From Talinum fruticosum (lineage: Eukaryota; Streptophyta; Magnoliopsida; Caryophyllales; Talinaceae), in NCBI GenBank assembly GCA_021018815.1, contig JAITYX010000002.1, positions 9,269,001 through 9,333,000 of the forward strand: a DNA stretch of 64,000 bases, read 5' to 3'. The translations under genes and the position numbers were made by a program. Under the pieces are notes generated by a model that saw only the letters and a program-made list of their open reading frames with translations, was not told the origin of the DNA and did not search any database. Positions within the stretch are counted from its first letter, which is position 1, and each line of letters opens with the position of its first letter. Shown here in pieces: positions 38,135-49,995 of this stretch.

Positions 38135-41100
38135 TCACTTGGCATATATGAGGGAACCAATTTTGAAGCTCACAGCAAACACGACGACCCAAAGCATAGA
38201 GCGCACCCAGCCCCGAGAAAAGGCTGTTGTGAGTTTGCTCGAGAGGATGCTCGAGAGAGAACCCATACCCAAACCCGTTTGGCTAATGTCCTCTGGCAGG
38301 TCAAATGAAAGGAGAACATTGACATTGCCCATCTTATCCAAGGACCACTGTAGTCTGCTGCTGCCCCCAACCGTGATATCCCTTATCCTAATCATGCCAG
38401 CTGTCACATGAACTGAGCTAGAAGCCTGAACAGCGGCACTCAACCTTGCTGCCATGTCCTTGCTTGGAAGTTCTGAAGCAAAAGCTGGAGGAGCAGGGAT
38501 GTTGCCCAGCAAACGGCTTGCCTGACTGAGGCAAGGATGTTGGATAGCTGCACAGTCACATAAGAGCAACGTAGTCAGAATATGTTGAGGATTTATTGGC
38601 ATAAATGAGGTCCTCATAAAGCAAAACTTTGGGGAGAATATATCATACTTACCAGGTTTAGAAACCATAGACTTCGAGACCTCAAACCCTTGCTTTGAAG
38701 ATGATGCAATACCATCATCTTGTGGTCCAGGTAGCTGTTGGCTAGCAGTAGGTGTTTGCCAAGTTGCAGTATCCCGATTCTGAAAACAAAAACATTAATC
38801 AATGAACTGCACTTCACAATTCACATTAACAAAAAAAAAATAATAATTATATCCAAGGTGAAGCAAAATCACTACCTCTTCAGTAGAGAATGATTGATCA
38901 ATATCATCAATCATTGGTCCAGCAGGAGCATCAAAAGTCAGATATTGTGCAATATCAATATCATCATCATCATCCAGGAATTGCTCAGGAATGCCAAAAT
39001 CGAGGGATTTTCTTCAGCAGGATCCAAAAAGTCAAAGGCATCAAGAAATAATCCATCAAGTAGTTCATTCCCAGCAGGGTCCAGCAATGGCTCATTGGAC
39101 AAGCAATTGACAGAGGCCTCATTAGTGACAGTGTTCGGTAGAATCATGTGTTCATTCCTCACAATATCTGCATTATTCGTACTCCGAACAGGGAGATCAA
39201 AGAACTGTTGGTTGCCCAAATCCTGCACGTCACCCTTGTACTCACTCTCTGCTGCAAAGTACTTCTCCTCACCTCCAGCAATGTCCCTGGAATCCTGGAC
39301 ATAGATGCAGTTATCTTCATGGTTAAGGTTGTTGGGAACAGAATTTCCAGGAAGCTGCCAGTCAAGGATCTGCAAAAATGAAAAAACAAAGGAAAAACTC
39401 ATGATTTAGTTGTCTCAATTTATTAGAATTTCTTCAGAGGAAACATATATCACTAGTAACTTTTTCCAGACGTCTCATTAATCACTAGCAATTATGGAAA
39501 GAGAGAACTATATAATCACAAAAAAAAAAATAGAAATGCTGGTGCAGGAGAGGGGGAAGGGAGGAAAAAAAGAAAAGGTAAAGAACAAAATCCTATTTTT
39601 CTGTAAAAGTAGCTCAATGTCTACCCCAATACGTTTCGGGCATTGCATATGTATCATAACCACCGCCACAATTACCCACTGCACACATATTCAACCATCT
39701 GATAGAGAAAATTAGGATTTGACAACCTATTAGTTTAAATTACGGGGTGTTGCATACGATGCATCCTCAAAACACAAATCAACCTTTTTGCAAAATGCTG
39801 CATTAGGCCTCAAAGTGCTCCTGGAACTAGAAAAGCCTCAAAGGTGAGATAGACACTAAAATACAGTTACAATGAGGGATGCAAGCGAGTTGAACCAGAT
39901 AATGAGCTTGAAATCAGCAAGGTAATCTTGACTTCAAGCAGAACTCAGGCTCGACACAAGCTCCAATGAAACTCAACCCAAACCTGAGCGTCCAGAGTAG
40001 CAAAATGAGCACAATTCAGAGTACCATACTCAAAGCTAGACCAGAGAGAAGCTTCAGCATGTAATTATTCATGAACAATAAGGCAGCCTCACTTCTCTAG
40101 TGAGAAATTGATTTACAGTTTATTGTAAGTTGCACCAAAAAAAAAGAGAAATCTGACTTTTCAGTTTTATCAAGACTAAGCCGAGTTCATACAGGAAACA
40201 CAACCCAGCCTCATACCTAAGCACGCTAGACTAGAGCTTATGTCACTCAACCGGACTGATGGACACCCCTAGTTGGGCCCACGAAAGTACAAAGGAACAA
40301 CCTACTTCAGACAAAAAGAAAATTTGGTCGCAATAATAAATATTTGCAATGAGCAGTCAACAGGGTCTACAACAAATTCTACAAGGATTTAAATTTAAAA
40401 TTGGCCTTATGGTATATCTACTATTTACCAAATTGAAATAAACGAAATAGATAAAGGTGGGCAGCGAACCTGGTCCAAATCATTTTGCTCAATGTATGCA
40501 TCGTCTTCGGCAAATGGCTCTTCGAAAGATACTTCACCAGGCACTGTGGCTGCTACCTCCTCATTCTCCCATTCCTCCTCTGCAAATGGGGCTCCATACT
40601 GTTCTCCGTTTTTTGGCCCTGGACCACTTTTCTGGAATATTCTGCATAACACATATCCCTCCTGTACATATAGTAGACACCATGATAAGAATAAGAATCC
40701 AGACCAACATTAGCATGTAGTAAGCATTATATATCTTACTAGAAAACCAGAGAAAGCATAAATCAAATTTATACAGAGAAGCATCCTCACCAAGGGAAAA
40801 CCAGCCTTCTCAAGCGCCTCATCAACAAGTTTGTACTCGTGCATCACCCAGTTAGTCCGCTTGCCGCGTGGGGCTCTACCCTGATGGTAGACTAGAGTTT
40901 TCTTCATTCCCACGACCCGAGACCTATGGTGGACTGGCCGATCCTTTCCGGTGGTTTTCCAATACCCTTCCCCAGTGGCTCGGTTAGTCCTTGATCCATT
41001 GCCATACTTCCTATCCAGGCTACTGAAGAAATACCATTCTAAGTCTCTACTCTTCAGCTTTGAGAGACCTACACCCCACAACACAAGAATTAAACCTAAT

Positions 41101-41603
41101 CAAATTCCGAAAGGTATCACATATATATCTAATTCGATACTTTCCATGTAAACTGGCTATAGTACAATCAGACTGAAACTCAATAATCTACCTAAACCAA
41201 ATTATCAGAATTTTTCATTCTATAATCGAAAAGACATCATTCGATAAAACCCATAAATTCAAGTACTGAATAGAACAATTCCCGGATTCACAAAACGCAT
41301 CAAAAACCCTAATCAACACCGACAATAAAACCAAACATCGCAACATCAAACACCCTAAAAAATTTAATCAACCACAAATCAAACAATTGGGACAAATCAC
41401 AATCGTAGAGACAGAGAGGAGAGGTATAAACCTGGAAGATCCCACGGCTCAACCCGGTAAACGTCAATTTCAGCGATGGCATCAAATCTGAAAGACCCTC
41501 CACAGACCTTCCGCTTAAGGTAGTAAGAGACGAGTTCTTCATCCGTGGGATGGAATCGGAACCCTGGAGCAAGCGACGTAGAAGCAGAATCACTCCTTCC
41601 CAT
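38135..41603 (-). CDS. membrane-tethered NAC transcription factor (NAC053/NAC078, NTL4/NTL11 type)
   Basis: Exons in transcript order: 41432-41603, 40791-41068, 40470-40661, 38876-39369, 38653-38779, 38135-38547; about 558 residues. The five NAC subdomains lie within residues 1-165: [77 protein letters not shown] and [20 protein letters not shown]. They are followed by the acidic [10 protein letters not shown] block typical of this subgroup. The C-terminus carries one hydrophobic helix, [20 protein letters not shown] (about 538-557), a tail anchor. Known relatives sit in the ER or plasma membrane and are released by proteolysis under proteotoxic or oxidative stress to induce proteasome genes. 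MGRSDS is chosen as the start; an in-frame ATG eight codons upstream (41625-41627) is an alternative. Exon 4 has a one-base frameshift in an A4 run (+ strand). Adding one base gives 495 nt and correct phase. Confidence 0.93.
38996..38999 (-). other. apparent 1-base frameshift in NAC gene (A4 run, + strand)
   Basis: As written the frame turns to [23 protein letters not shown]. With one more T on the coding strand it reads [20 protein letters not shown], then [17 protein letters not shown] through to the splice donor. Confidence 0.85.
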
Positions 41604-41736
41604 CAAAACTCGATTGAATTGAATCAAAGTTTCGTAACAGATGCAACAAAAATTGCAAAGGAAGACGATGATGATGAAGAATAAGAAGAAGGAGAATTTG
41701 GGATTTCAGGGAGAGAGAAAATTGGAATGAGTAAGA

Positions 41737-41745
41737 TTAGGGTTT
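41737..41745 (-). promoter_or_regulatory. telo-box (AAACCCTAA) in NAC 5' leader
   Basis: A perfect AAACCCTAA on the minus strand, about 135 bases upstream of the NAC start. Telo-boxes are recurrent in plant 5' regions of growth-related genes; function here is inferred from the motif alone. Confidence 0.35.
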
Positions 41746-41919
41746 TGGGTGCTCAATCTACCTCGGAGGGCTGAATGAACTTGTCCATAATTTCTGGGGA
41801 AATTTCTGGTACGAGCCAGTTTTCTTCTATTTATTAAATTTCTTTATTTTTATTTTCCTGGTAAAAGAAAATATTAAATTATTAATAATAATTATAATTA
41901 TTATTATGATTTAATTAAT

Positions 41920-41987
41920 TGGGCAAAGTGGAGGGCGGCATGGCCACAAAAAGTAGGAGAGAGAGTCGGCGTGTTGGGCAGCACGTG
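41920..41987. promoter_or_regulatory. motif cluster upstream of NAC gene: two TGGGC and one CACGTG
   Basis: TGGGC at 41920-41924 and 41975-41979; G-box CACGTG (GCACGTGAC context) at 41982-41987, about 320-380 bases upstream of the NAC start. G-boxes bind bZIP/bHLH factors, and TGGGC is the proteasome-related element bound by NAC053/NAC078. Both motifs are short enough to occur by chance. Confidence 0.3.
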
Positions 41988-43752
41988 ACATGGATGGTTG
42001 GATTTTTGCAACGTCAGGGCATAAGTCACTTTAAAAATTGATTTTTCTTTTTTATCAACATTTTAAAAAATTAATTTAAAATTACTGAAAAAGAAAAGTA
42101 AAGAATAAAGCCATAAAGGTTGAATTATTCAAAGATATTTATTCAAATAATTTTGGATCATCTGAAAGCTATTTGTTCCTTCACTATGAAGGTAATATTG
42201 AGATGTCAGCTTTAGTGCTTGCCAAACTTCGGATTCGGAATCAATTTAGGTTGGATAAATTGATCTATGCTTAAAGAAGAAATATCTTATTTGATATCCA
42301 ATAATTTTACGTTGAGAAAATCGAACAAGCCTAAACTCGAATCAAAATCGAGCTTGGACAATAGAAGTTTGAAAAATCTTATATCCGAATGTAAAATTTA
42401 GATGTATAATTTATTGCCGTATCCGATTTTTTCTACGTCAATAACGTCGGATATACTGGATCGGACGAAATTTTGTCAATTTTATGTAAAGAAAACTAAA
42501 AATAAAAATTGAGGTGTCGGTTGGTGGACGCTTGTTCAACAACCATTGGAGTAGACTAATGTTATTTTTACGTGATTAGTGATAATGTAAAATATACTTT
42601 TAAAAGAACTTTTTCTTCAAATAATTTAAATATAATTGAATCTAAAAGGTTAAAAGGTTATAAAGAGTTCATGACAAAGTAAGATTTCGAAAACTGAGCC
42701 TTGTATAAAGATAGAAAATTTTATATTGAATAAGCTTTAATTCTACAAGTACTACCATGTGTTATTTATTTTTATTAATTATTTAGAGTGGTATTTTAAA
42801 ATTATTTGAAACTTTTGTTATAATATATTAATTATAAAAATATTGTCTAAAACTTATCTACTTTTTTTATATTTTTTCATCATTAACTTTTTTAAAAAAT
42901 TATAATTTTTAATTTTTTTACCGGTTGGATACAGTAGAAAGAGAATCACGAAGTATTATCTAAGCATTATACATATATTTAAAAAAAAGTTTGTCCTGTT
43001 TTCTTTTGTTGATCGACATCTATTTTCTTTATTATCTCATAGTTACTCCTTTTTCTTTTTCTTAAACATATAAAAACGCACTAGCGAAGAAGAAAAGGGA
43101 TAAAAAAAAAAAGTTATGGAGGGAAACATTTAAAATTCTCGAATACGTATCACTTTGTATCCTTATATAACTACATGCTAAAATTAACAAGGATAAGTTG
43201 AAACATAACCAAATAAACAAAAAGCGGTAGAGAAAATAAGACTCCTAAACTTCGAAGAAAATACAAGCCGAAAGTATCAAGAGCACACGCTATGCTTATA
43301 CAATGGAGCGGATGAAGACCATGCACTTGCCATCACTAGCTCAATTCGCTTATGAGATAAACATTGGTAGGTGAGGTCCAGAACATCGATCATACACCTG
43401 GAAGTACATATGTCAACGGATGGTTGAACGAAAAGAAAAATAGAGGGATTTTGTTGGCCTAATATAATGACGTGTCACCTGTGAATACATACTCACATAT
43501 GAATATAAGAATTTGTGGGTGAGAAGAGAACCGAGTTTTTGATAATTGGGTGCTGCTGGGGGGTGATATAACTGTAAAAATACTGATGATTGAGTGCTAC
43601 TTTAGGGCATGACTTCGGTCTGAGAGTCGATATCAGTACCGTATATACGATAAAGTTCAAAGTTGAAAGAATTTTGCAAAACTAATACATTTTTCCCTCT
43701 GTTACTGTTATACTACAACAAAATGTGGAAAACCAGGACATGAAAACTTAGC

Positions 43753-46659
43753 TCATTCAGGCCTGCGCATCTTCACCTTAAGGGGAATTTCCTTGTAAGA
43801 TTGAACCTTCTCAGCTGCTCGGCGCAGAGGCCTTCCTACCGAGGATCTTTTATCTTGTTCAAATAATGCATCGGTCTCTTCCTTTTCCACTTTCTCAGCA
43901 TTCAGGGACACAGTAAGTGGCACAGGATAATTCTCGGGTTTTACATTATCATCGTCCTGGGGGAAGCATCCACTAGCTTCTTCGTCCTTGCATCTCAGCC
44001 TTGATGACTGCCTTCTCGTGCGAGGCCTGCTCAAGTTCAGAATGTGATTCTTAAAATAAATGCTCAGTACTCCAGCCATAACTATCAAAAAGGAAAACGA
44101 TAAAAGGGAAAATATTATGGAGAATGCAAACGAGAGAGAACTCCCTGGCGACAGACATCACACACCTTTTGATTTCAGTCTTCTGCACTTGTGAAACACC
44201 TTTAGCAGTGGATTGCCCTGTTGATGATTAAGTGAACATGAAACAAATATGAAAGAGGATTCAGAAACAGACAGAAGCATAGCTTGGAAATGTCAGGCTG
44301 GATGGCTGATGAATACCTCTCTGTAGTTTAATCCCAGTGCCACTGCTACAAGGTTTCTCGTGTTGAAAAGTTACATTTACATCCTGAATTACTCTAACTT
44401 CCTGGACTACAGATGAATCAACTTCTTCCTTTACCACATCTTTAGTATCAACAGATAAAGGGACTGAAGTTGCACAGTCTAGTTTCTTGTCATCATGTTG
44501 AGGGGATATTACAAATTTTGCATCAAATTTGATGTCCTCTTGCTCCTCAGATTTAAGCATTGATGATCTTGTTCTCAGACGAGGCCTGCTCATAGCCCAA
44601 AAAAGGGAAGGGGGCGGGGAGCACTTGATAAATTTCCTCATTTGAAGATATTAATCAGCCCAATTCTTAGTTTTTCAAAGGCACACCTCAAAAGATGAAG
44701 CACTTGGAAACAAACCTTTTGGTTTCAGACTTCTCAGCGGTGAAAGCATCTTTCACAATAGATCCACGTTTGGCTGAAAAAAGATAATTAGAGATAAATT
44801 GCAGAAATGAAAATAATGGCAACCCTAAACTGGTTGAAATCAAAATCAGGTTGGAAATTGAAGCACATCTGATCATATACCTTTTCTTAGAGGTTTAGCA
44901 TTGGTGATGCAGCATTTACTACCATGAATACCTACGGAAGAAGATACTAATGCCTCCTCCGATCCTTCCTGTGAGGTCTCTGACATTGGACAAATCTCAG
45001 GTTTTTGTCAACACTTTGGGGGCATGCAGGAAATGCTACGTCATTTGTATCATGTGTGCCAGCAGGTTCTAGGTCCTCAGATTTAAACCTTGAAGATTGC
45101 CTTCGTGTTCTAGACCTGTTCGTGATGCACAACCGGAGATAAAAATCCGCTATCCAAAAGACTTCGATACAAAAACACCAATGAAATAGGTGGAACAGCC
45201 TTTTTTCCCTTTTTTCCTTTTTTTTTTTGGAAGGGGTTTTTGGCAATGCTAAAGGAGAAAGGAAATGTAAGAGGCAGTGAGGAATTGCTGGCAACTGAGA
45301 GCATGAGTTCAGCTACAGCTAAAGACATTGCCAAGCTTTAATTTCACAGTGGTGGCTCCAAAGGAGATAGTGCAATACAGTCAAGAAAATGGCTTAACTG
45401 CTCTGTTACTTGGAACAAAATTTGTCTACATTCAAATTATCTCAATTCAGTAATTCCAATATGTAAAATTATGAACTAAAAGGCCTACTTATTGCACAAT
45501 TTACAGCTATCTAACTAGATTGAAAATAAGAAAAATTAAAACATATTATAGTATCCAACCTAAAAAAAAAAACCTACTTGCCTAAAGGTTATCTTACTAA
45601 GATACTAAGTACATTTTTTCCCCATATAAATATTATTGCTTAAAAAACTACTATTGTCGTACCAGCACATATTTGTGATAATAACACATCTTTTAAAGAT
45701 GTTTACAATTTCTATTTTGCATAAAAAGACGCAGGATGAGTAGTCCAGTATGCTGTAGCATGCATTGTCTCAAATTCATCTTAAAGGAACAGCAGAAAAC
45801 ATTTTTCTTGAATCTGTTTAATGTCTTTTACCGGACTGGTTTCACATAATTGCTGGAAGGGATTGAATCAGTAACTGAAATCTGTCGAACTATAAAGAAA
45901 ATAAGGGAGGCTGGCACAAGCATGTATTCTCTGTTCAATATTAGTAGTATAATATACTATGGAAAAAATGGAGTCAGAGAATCTTATCAAAATTATCAAG
46001 AGCAAATTAATTGCCTCAGTGGCAAATTGGCCATGAAAGTCCTAGTTGTTTGTTACTGAGAATCTTTTACCAAAAATATCCTCACAGATGCTGATTAAGA
46101 CAAACAATTCAGCAGATTCAACCCACCATACAACCGATGAGGACATGGCAGTTTACTCCACAGAAATTGGACTACTGTCCATGGCTTATATCTACTAATG
46201 GTATTGTATTTACGATGCTATTCTAATATTAAGCAGGTCTAAAATCTATGGTTAGATATTTTCGTCTTGAGAAAAGTAGCATTATGTTTATTAAGATGCT
46301 GGGTATACTATCCTAGGCTGTGTCCGTTATCCTTCCTAAAAGGCAGCCTTCTAGAACCAGAAGCTATGCTACTTGGATTTTGCATTCTATCCATGTATCC
46401 TCACTTGGACACCTCAATGGGCCATATGTTTTGCCTCCTTGGCAGGGAGATGATGTTCTAGTTCCCCTAGAGATTGACTCTTTATATTGGTCTTTGTAAA
46501 TATTTCCCTTTTTTCAGGGGAGAGGGATTGTGAAATTCATGTCTATGCAAAGAAGTAAAGTTTGCATTTGACTCTTAGCTATAAAATAAACAAAAATGAA
46601 AACAAACCTCTTGTCGTCAGCATCCTCAGCCACGACACGTTCAACGGATTGACCCTGGG
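43753..46659 (-). repeat. three tandem exon pairs within shugoshin
   Basis: Pair 1: 46608-46659 (GQSVERVVAEDADDKR) and 44881-45115 (SRTRRQSSRFKSED...). Pair 2: 44716-44773 (KRGSIVKDAFTAEKSETKR) and 44317-44585 (PRLRTRSSMLKSEE...). Pair 3: 44166-44217 (GQSTAKGVSQVQKTEIKR) and 43753-44026 (PRTRRQSSRLRCKDEE...). Every short exon enters in phase 1 and leaves in phase 2. Exon lengths are 52, 58 and 52 for the short members. Exon 46739-46829 (KPCCTNRRQLLR) also resembles the end of the pair-1 long exon (KCCITNAKPLRK). Confidence 0.85.
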
Positions 46660-48226
46660 CTGATATCAGACTACTCAGAGTTTATAATGATGCAAAAATA
46701 GTTAGTTTCAGATTGAAAAAATACTGGAGATAAAATACCTCTTAAAAGCTGCCTTCTGTTGGTGCAACAAGGTTTATCATTGTTGTCATCTGCTAGTGAA
46801 GACACCCCTGCCTCCTCTGATGTTGTCTTCTGAATATTGATACAGAAAAAACAAAAACCAAAAAAAAAGTGAAAATTTTTGCAAAAGACTATGAATAGGC
46901 CAAAGAAAGCCGGGAAAAGGGGGAAAACAGAGGATCTTCAGCACCTTACTGTGAATTTCTTGACATTGCCCTGTCTTCTTCACCTCCTAAGTAAACGGAA
47001 AGAATTCAACAATGAATGAATCACCCTTTCCCCCGATAACCAATTTGAACATGATAAAGCAATTAAATAAATTACTCACCAATAATCCCGAACTTCTAAC
47101 AGCTTGCAAGTTGTTTCTGCAAGCAAGCTCATGTCCTAAAACTTTAAGCTGAAGATAACCACCCTAGTACTTCAAATACAAAAACAAACACCTTATAGGA
47201 AAACCATAGCAAATATGAGGTCTTTAGGCAACTTACTGTATCCTTTCCTGCATTAAGTTGCTGAAAAATCAGGGGAAACATCAACATCAGAAGTTCGAGT
47301 TTAATAAATTATGATGAAAATCAAGCATATGCTCAGTAAAAGACATCACAAATGGGTTTGAAAAACAACTAACTGCTAAAATTTGGCTGTTTGCTTGAGC
47401 AAGCTGCCAATTTTGTTGCTGGGACTTCTGCAAGTTCACTCGCAATTTTTGTAACTCAACCGCATACAACTGAATCGTTTTACTTTCAACCATATTAAGG
47501 AAATCCGCACCAACTTGCACTTGAGTTTGAAATGAACGACTCAGTACATGAAAGGGATCAAAAGAAACAAATGCACAAAATGAAACTTAGAACTCTAGAG
47601 CCAACTCCAATTTGAGGCCAAAAACTACTTGCGGGAGTGAGCCTCATGCCAATTGAGCCACTATTTCATCGACAAAGCAATCAACACTTAGGTAATTTAA
47701 TCAAAAATTAATTTTCATTATTATTCTCATTAAAACATAAACACAACAAGGATACTTCCGCTCCACAAGCTGCTTCATCAATGCGGCATTCTCCTGAATC
47801 GCAAAATAAACCGAACAAAATCAAACACGCAATGATCACAATAAAAAATTCCCAAAAAGAAAACAATTCCTTTTAGATACCTGTCGAAGCTGCAAAATTT
47901 GCTCTTGATCAGCCATCAATCTAGCCTTGTCTTCTTTATAAGAAAACCTATGCTTTGGCGGCAAATTGGTTATGTCCGCTAACCCTTTCCCCCGAGGTCT
48001 AGCTACTGATTGCTTCCTCACCGCCGCGTCATTGCCTTGGTGAGCGAAAAGCAAATAAAAACGCTTTTAGATTCTACGAACGCTAGGATTTGTCCGAATC
48101 AAAGAAACACAATAGCTAAAACTCGACAATTGAGTATAAAATTGAGGTTCAACAGAGAATAATTCAAATAGCACCTGGCACCGAAACATCGTCGTTAGCG
48201 GAATTGAAGATGAAGACATCCCCCAT
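43753..48226 (-). CDS. SGO: shugoshin (centromeric cohesion protector)
   Basis: Fourteen exons in transcript order: 48175-48226, 47881-48035, 47756-47793, 47374-47482, 47237-47260, 47080-47148, 46945-46986, 46739-46829, 46608-46659, 44881-45115, 44716-44773, 44317-44585, 44166-44217, 43753-44026. They encode about 506 residues. The N-terminal coiled coil (about 45-145) contains ADQEQILQLRQENAALMKQL, then VERNKTIQLYAVELQKLR and WQLAQANSQILAQLNAGKDT. In shugoshins it dimerises and recruits PP2A. The C-terminus GRPLRRAAEKVQSYKEIPLK, then VKMRRPE, is the Shugoshin_C box that docks on phosphorylated H2A. Shugoshin shields Rec8 cohesin at centromeres from separase in meiosis I. The region between is built from three exon-pair repeats (separate entry). 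One frameshift, at a T5 run (45002-45006), is repaired by one base, giving VDKKPEICPMSETS and correct phase. Whether it is SGO1- or SGO2-like is undecided. Confidence 0.92.
45002..45006 (-). other. apparent 1-base frameshift in shugoshin (T5 run)
   Basis: As written the exon runs to SVDKNLRFVQCQRPHRKDRR and a stop. One added A on the coding strand gives SVDKKPEICPMSETSQEGSE and continues to the donor at 44880 in phase 1, matching the next exon. Confidence 0.85.
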
Positions 48227-48248
48227 TTTGCGAATAATCACAAGGATG

Positions 48249-48257
48249 AAACCCTAA
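48249..48257 (+). promoter_or_regulatory. telo-box in shugoshin 5' leader
   Basis: Perfect AAACCCTAA about 25 bases upstream of the shugoshin ATG. A motif match only. Confidence 0.35.
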
Positions 48258-49949
48258 CACCTCTTCTCCGATCGCATCGGCCACCGACAAGGCGTCAATT
48301 AACTTGGATTACGGGAAAGCTCCGGCGAGGTTGGGAGGAGAGAAAACTCTCCGACGAGTAGAGTGGGGAAAGTGAAAGGGGGAAAGTGAGAGAATTCAAA
48401 CTGTCACCGACCGCCCTATTTTTACTTGCCTTTTTACCTTTTATTTATCAAACAATTCTAAATACACACAAATTTTCTTTTTTACCTATGACCAAATGTT
48501 AATGACATTCTTCTTTTAGTTTAATTAAGGGCGTAGTATTTTAGCTTGTGAACATATAAGATAAAAATTATCCTATTAGATATATTTTAATAATTTAAAT
48601 TTATTTCTTTTTTATGATCGAAATAAGGTTACTAACATCTTAACTAATATTTTATTGGTAATCACATTATAATTTTTATTAGTCACAAAGAGTATCATGA
48701 TACAGTTAATCCTCCGTGAATCTATATCTTAGCTGTATAACAAGCTAACTTGGTAGTTTTATGAATCAACTTATTATACGACCACCGATAAATTGTAAAG
48801 AAATTTGAAGATGATTAGTAAAAAAGGTGATGGCAGCCTTTAATAATGGGTCATTCAAGTTGGTTTCATGTTCAATTAACTTAGAGTTGAGTTGTATTCG
48901 GATTAATAATGGGTCATTTTCGATTTGGGTCACTCATTTTTTTGTTCAACAATCTTGTATTGCAGAGAAAAAAAGAAGTCAAGAGAAAAATGTTCGATAA
49001 AGTTCGTCTTAATTTTGATTTTGGTTAGCTCGGTTTAGTTGTTATAGTTGTCGAGCCACTCATATTGAGTTTCCTCTCAATTTTGCCAGCTACATGTATG
49101 CCTTTTACTGATAAGTGAAGGTAAAATACTCATGCTTATCATTAAAAAGAAGTTAAATGTGATATATAAAGCCAACCACAACAAATTTTTTAGTATGTAT
49201 GAATGATTCAAAATCTTAATTAAAAGACGCATTTAGTTAACACCTAATATGGTATTATCTATTGTGTTATTTGTAAACTTATTATATGAATTAATAAACG
49301 TGCATGTCTATTTTATTTTTATTTTTATTTATATATTGCGATCCCATATTAAATATTTATTTTCATTTTCCGTTCAAAATAATGTTATTTATCATTTACA
49401 TAGTTACTAATATTTTTACTTCCAAATACCATATGAATATCTTATTTGCATGATTGAAACATAATAAAAATGATATCATATTTTTTGTTTTATATTATGC
49501 TAATGTACTATATTTTAGACATTTTTATTTTGTGGGAGTAAAAGGAAAAACTCAAGATGATAGTACATACTTGACATATATATGGAGTATGGACAACCAA
49601 GATATTTATTTATTGTATTTAGCATATAACATTTTTTTTAAAAAAAAAAACCCCCACAGTCCAGACATGATCAAGGGCCCTGGGAAATAATTGGCCAAAA
49701 TTGCCACCAAAAAACAGAAATAACCAAGGGAAAAAAATATCAACCAATAAGATTCTCTCATTCTGATATTTTAATTTTTGATTAATAACTCAATTGAATA
49801 GTTGACAAAATTTTGATATTTCTCTCTCTTCCAGTTTCAGTTGTACCAGCTTCCTTCTTCCTCCTTATCCTCCTCATCAACAGATTCAAACCCTCCCATG
49901 AATTACCACAAATTCAACCTACCCACTTCCTGATTCTCTCTCAAATCCA

Positions 49950-49958
49950 AAACCCTAA
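49950..49958 (+). promoter_or_regulatory. telo-box in SET-protein 5' leader
   Basis: Perfect AAACCCTAA about 40 bases upstream of the chosen ATG. A motif match only. Confidence 0.35.
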
Positions 49959-49995
49959 TCGCAGAATCTCGCAAAACTCAACAATCAACCCTCCA

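Larger units (their letters stand above)
41604..43752. other. intergenic region: NAC promoter and shugoshin 3' flank
   Basis: The first 150 bases are the NAC 5' leader. AT-rich DNA follows, with a cluster of possible regulatory motifs at 41920-41987 (listed separately). The remainder is shugoshin 3' UTR and spacer; no additional gene is visible. Confidence 0.55.
48227..49995. other. shared upstream region of divergent shugoshin and SET-protein genes
   Basis: About 1.77 kb between two start codons pointing away from each other. The ends are CT/GA-rich leaders and the middle is strongly AT-rich. Telo-boxes AAACCCTAA lie at 48249-48257 (shugoshin leader) and 49950-49958 (SET leader). No gene or element found. 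Confidence 0.55.

Noticed and set aside
49813..49995. Upstream ATG extending the SET protein by 61 residues
   Set aside because: The added segment is a hydrophobic stretch unlike a transit peptide, while MDASAVSM starts a typical one.
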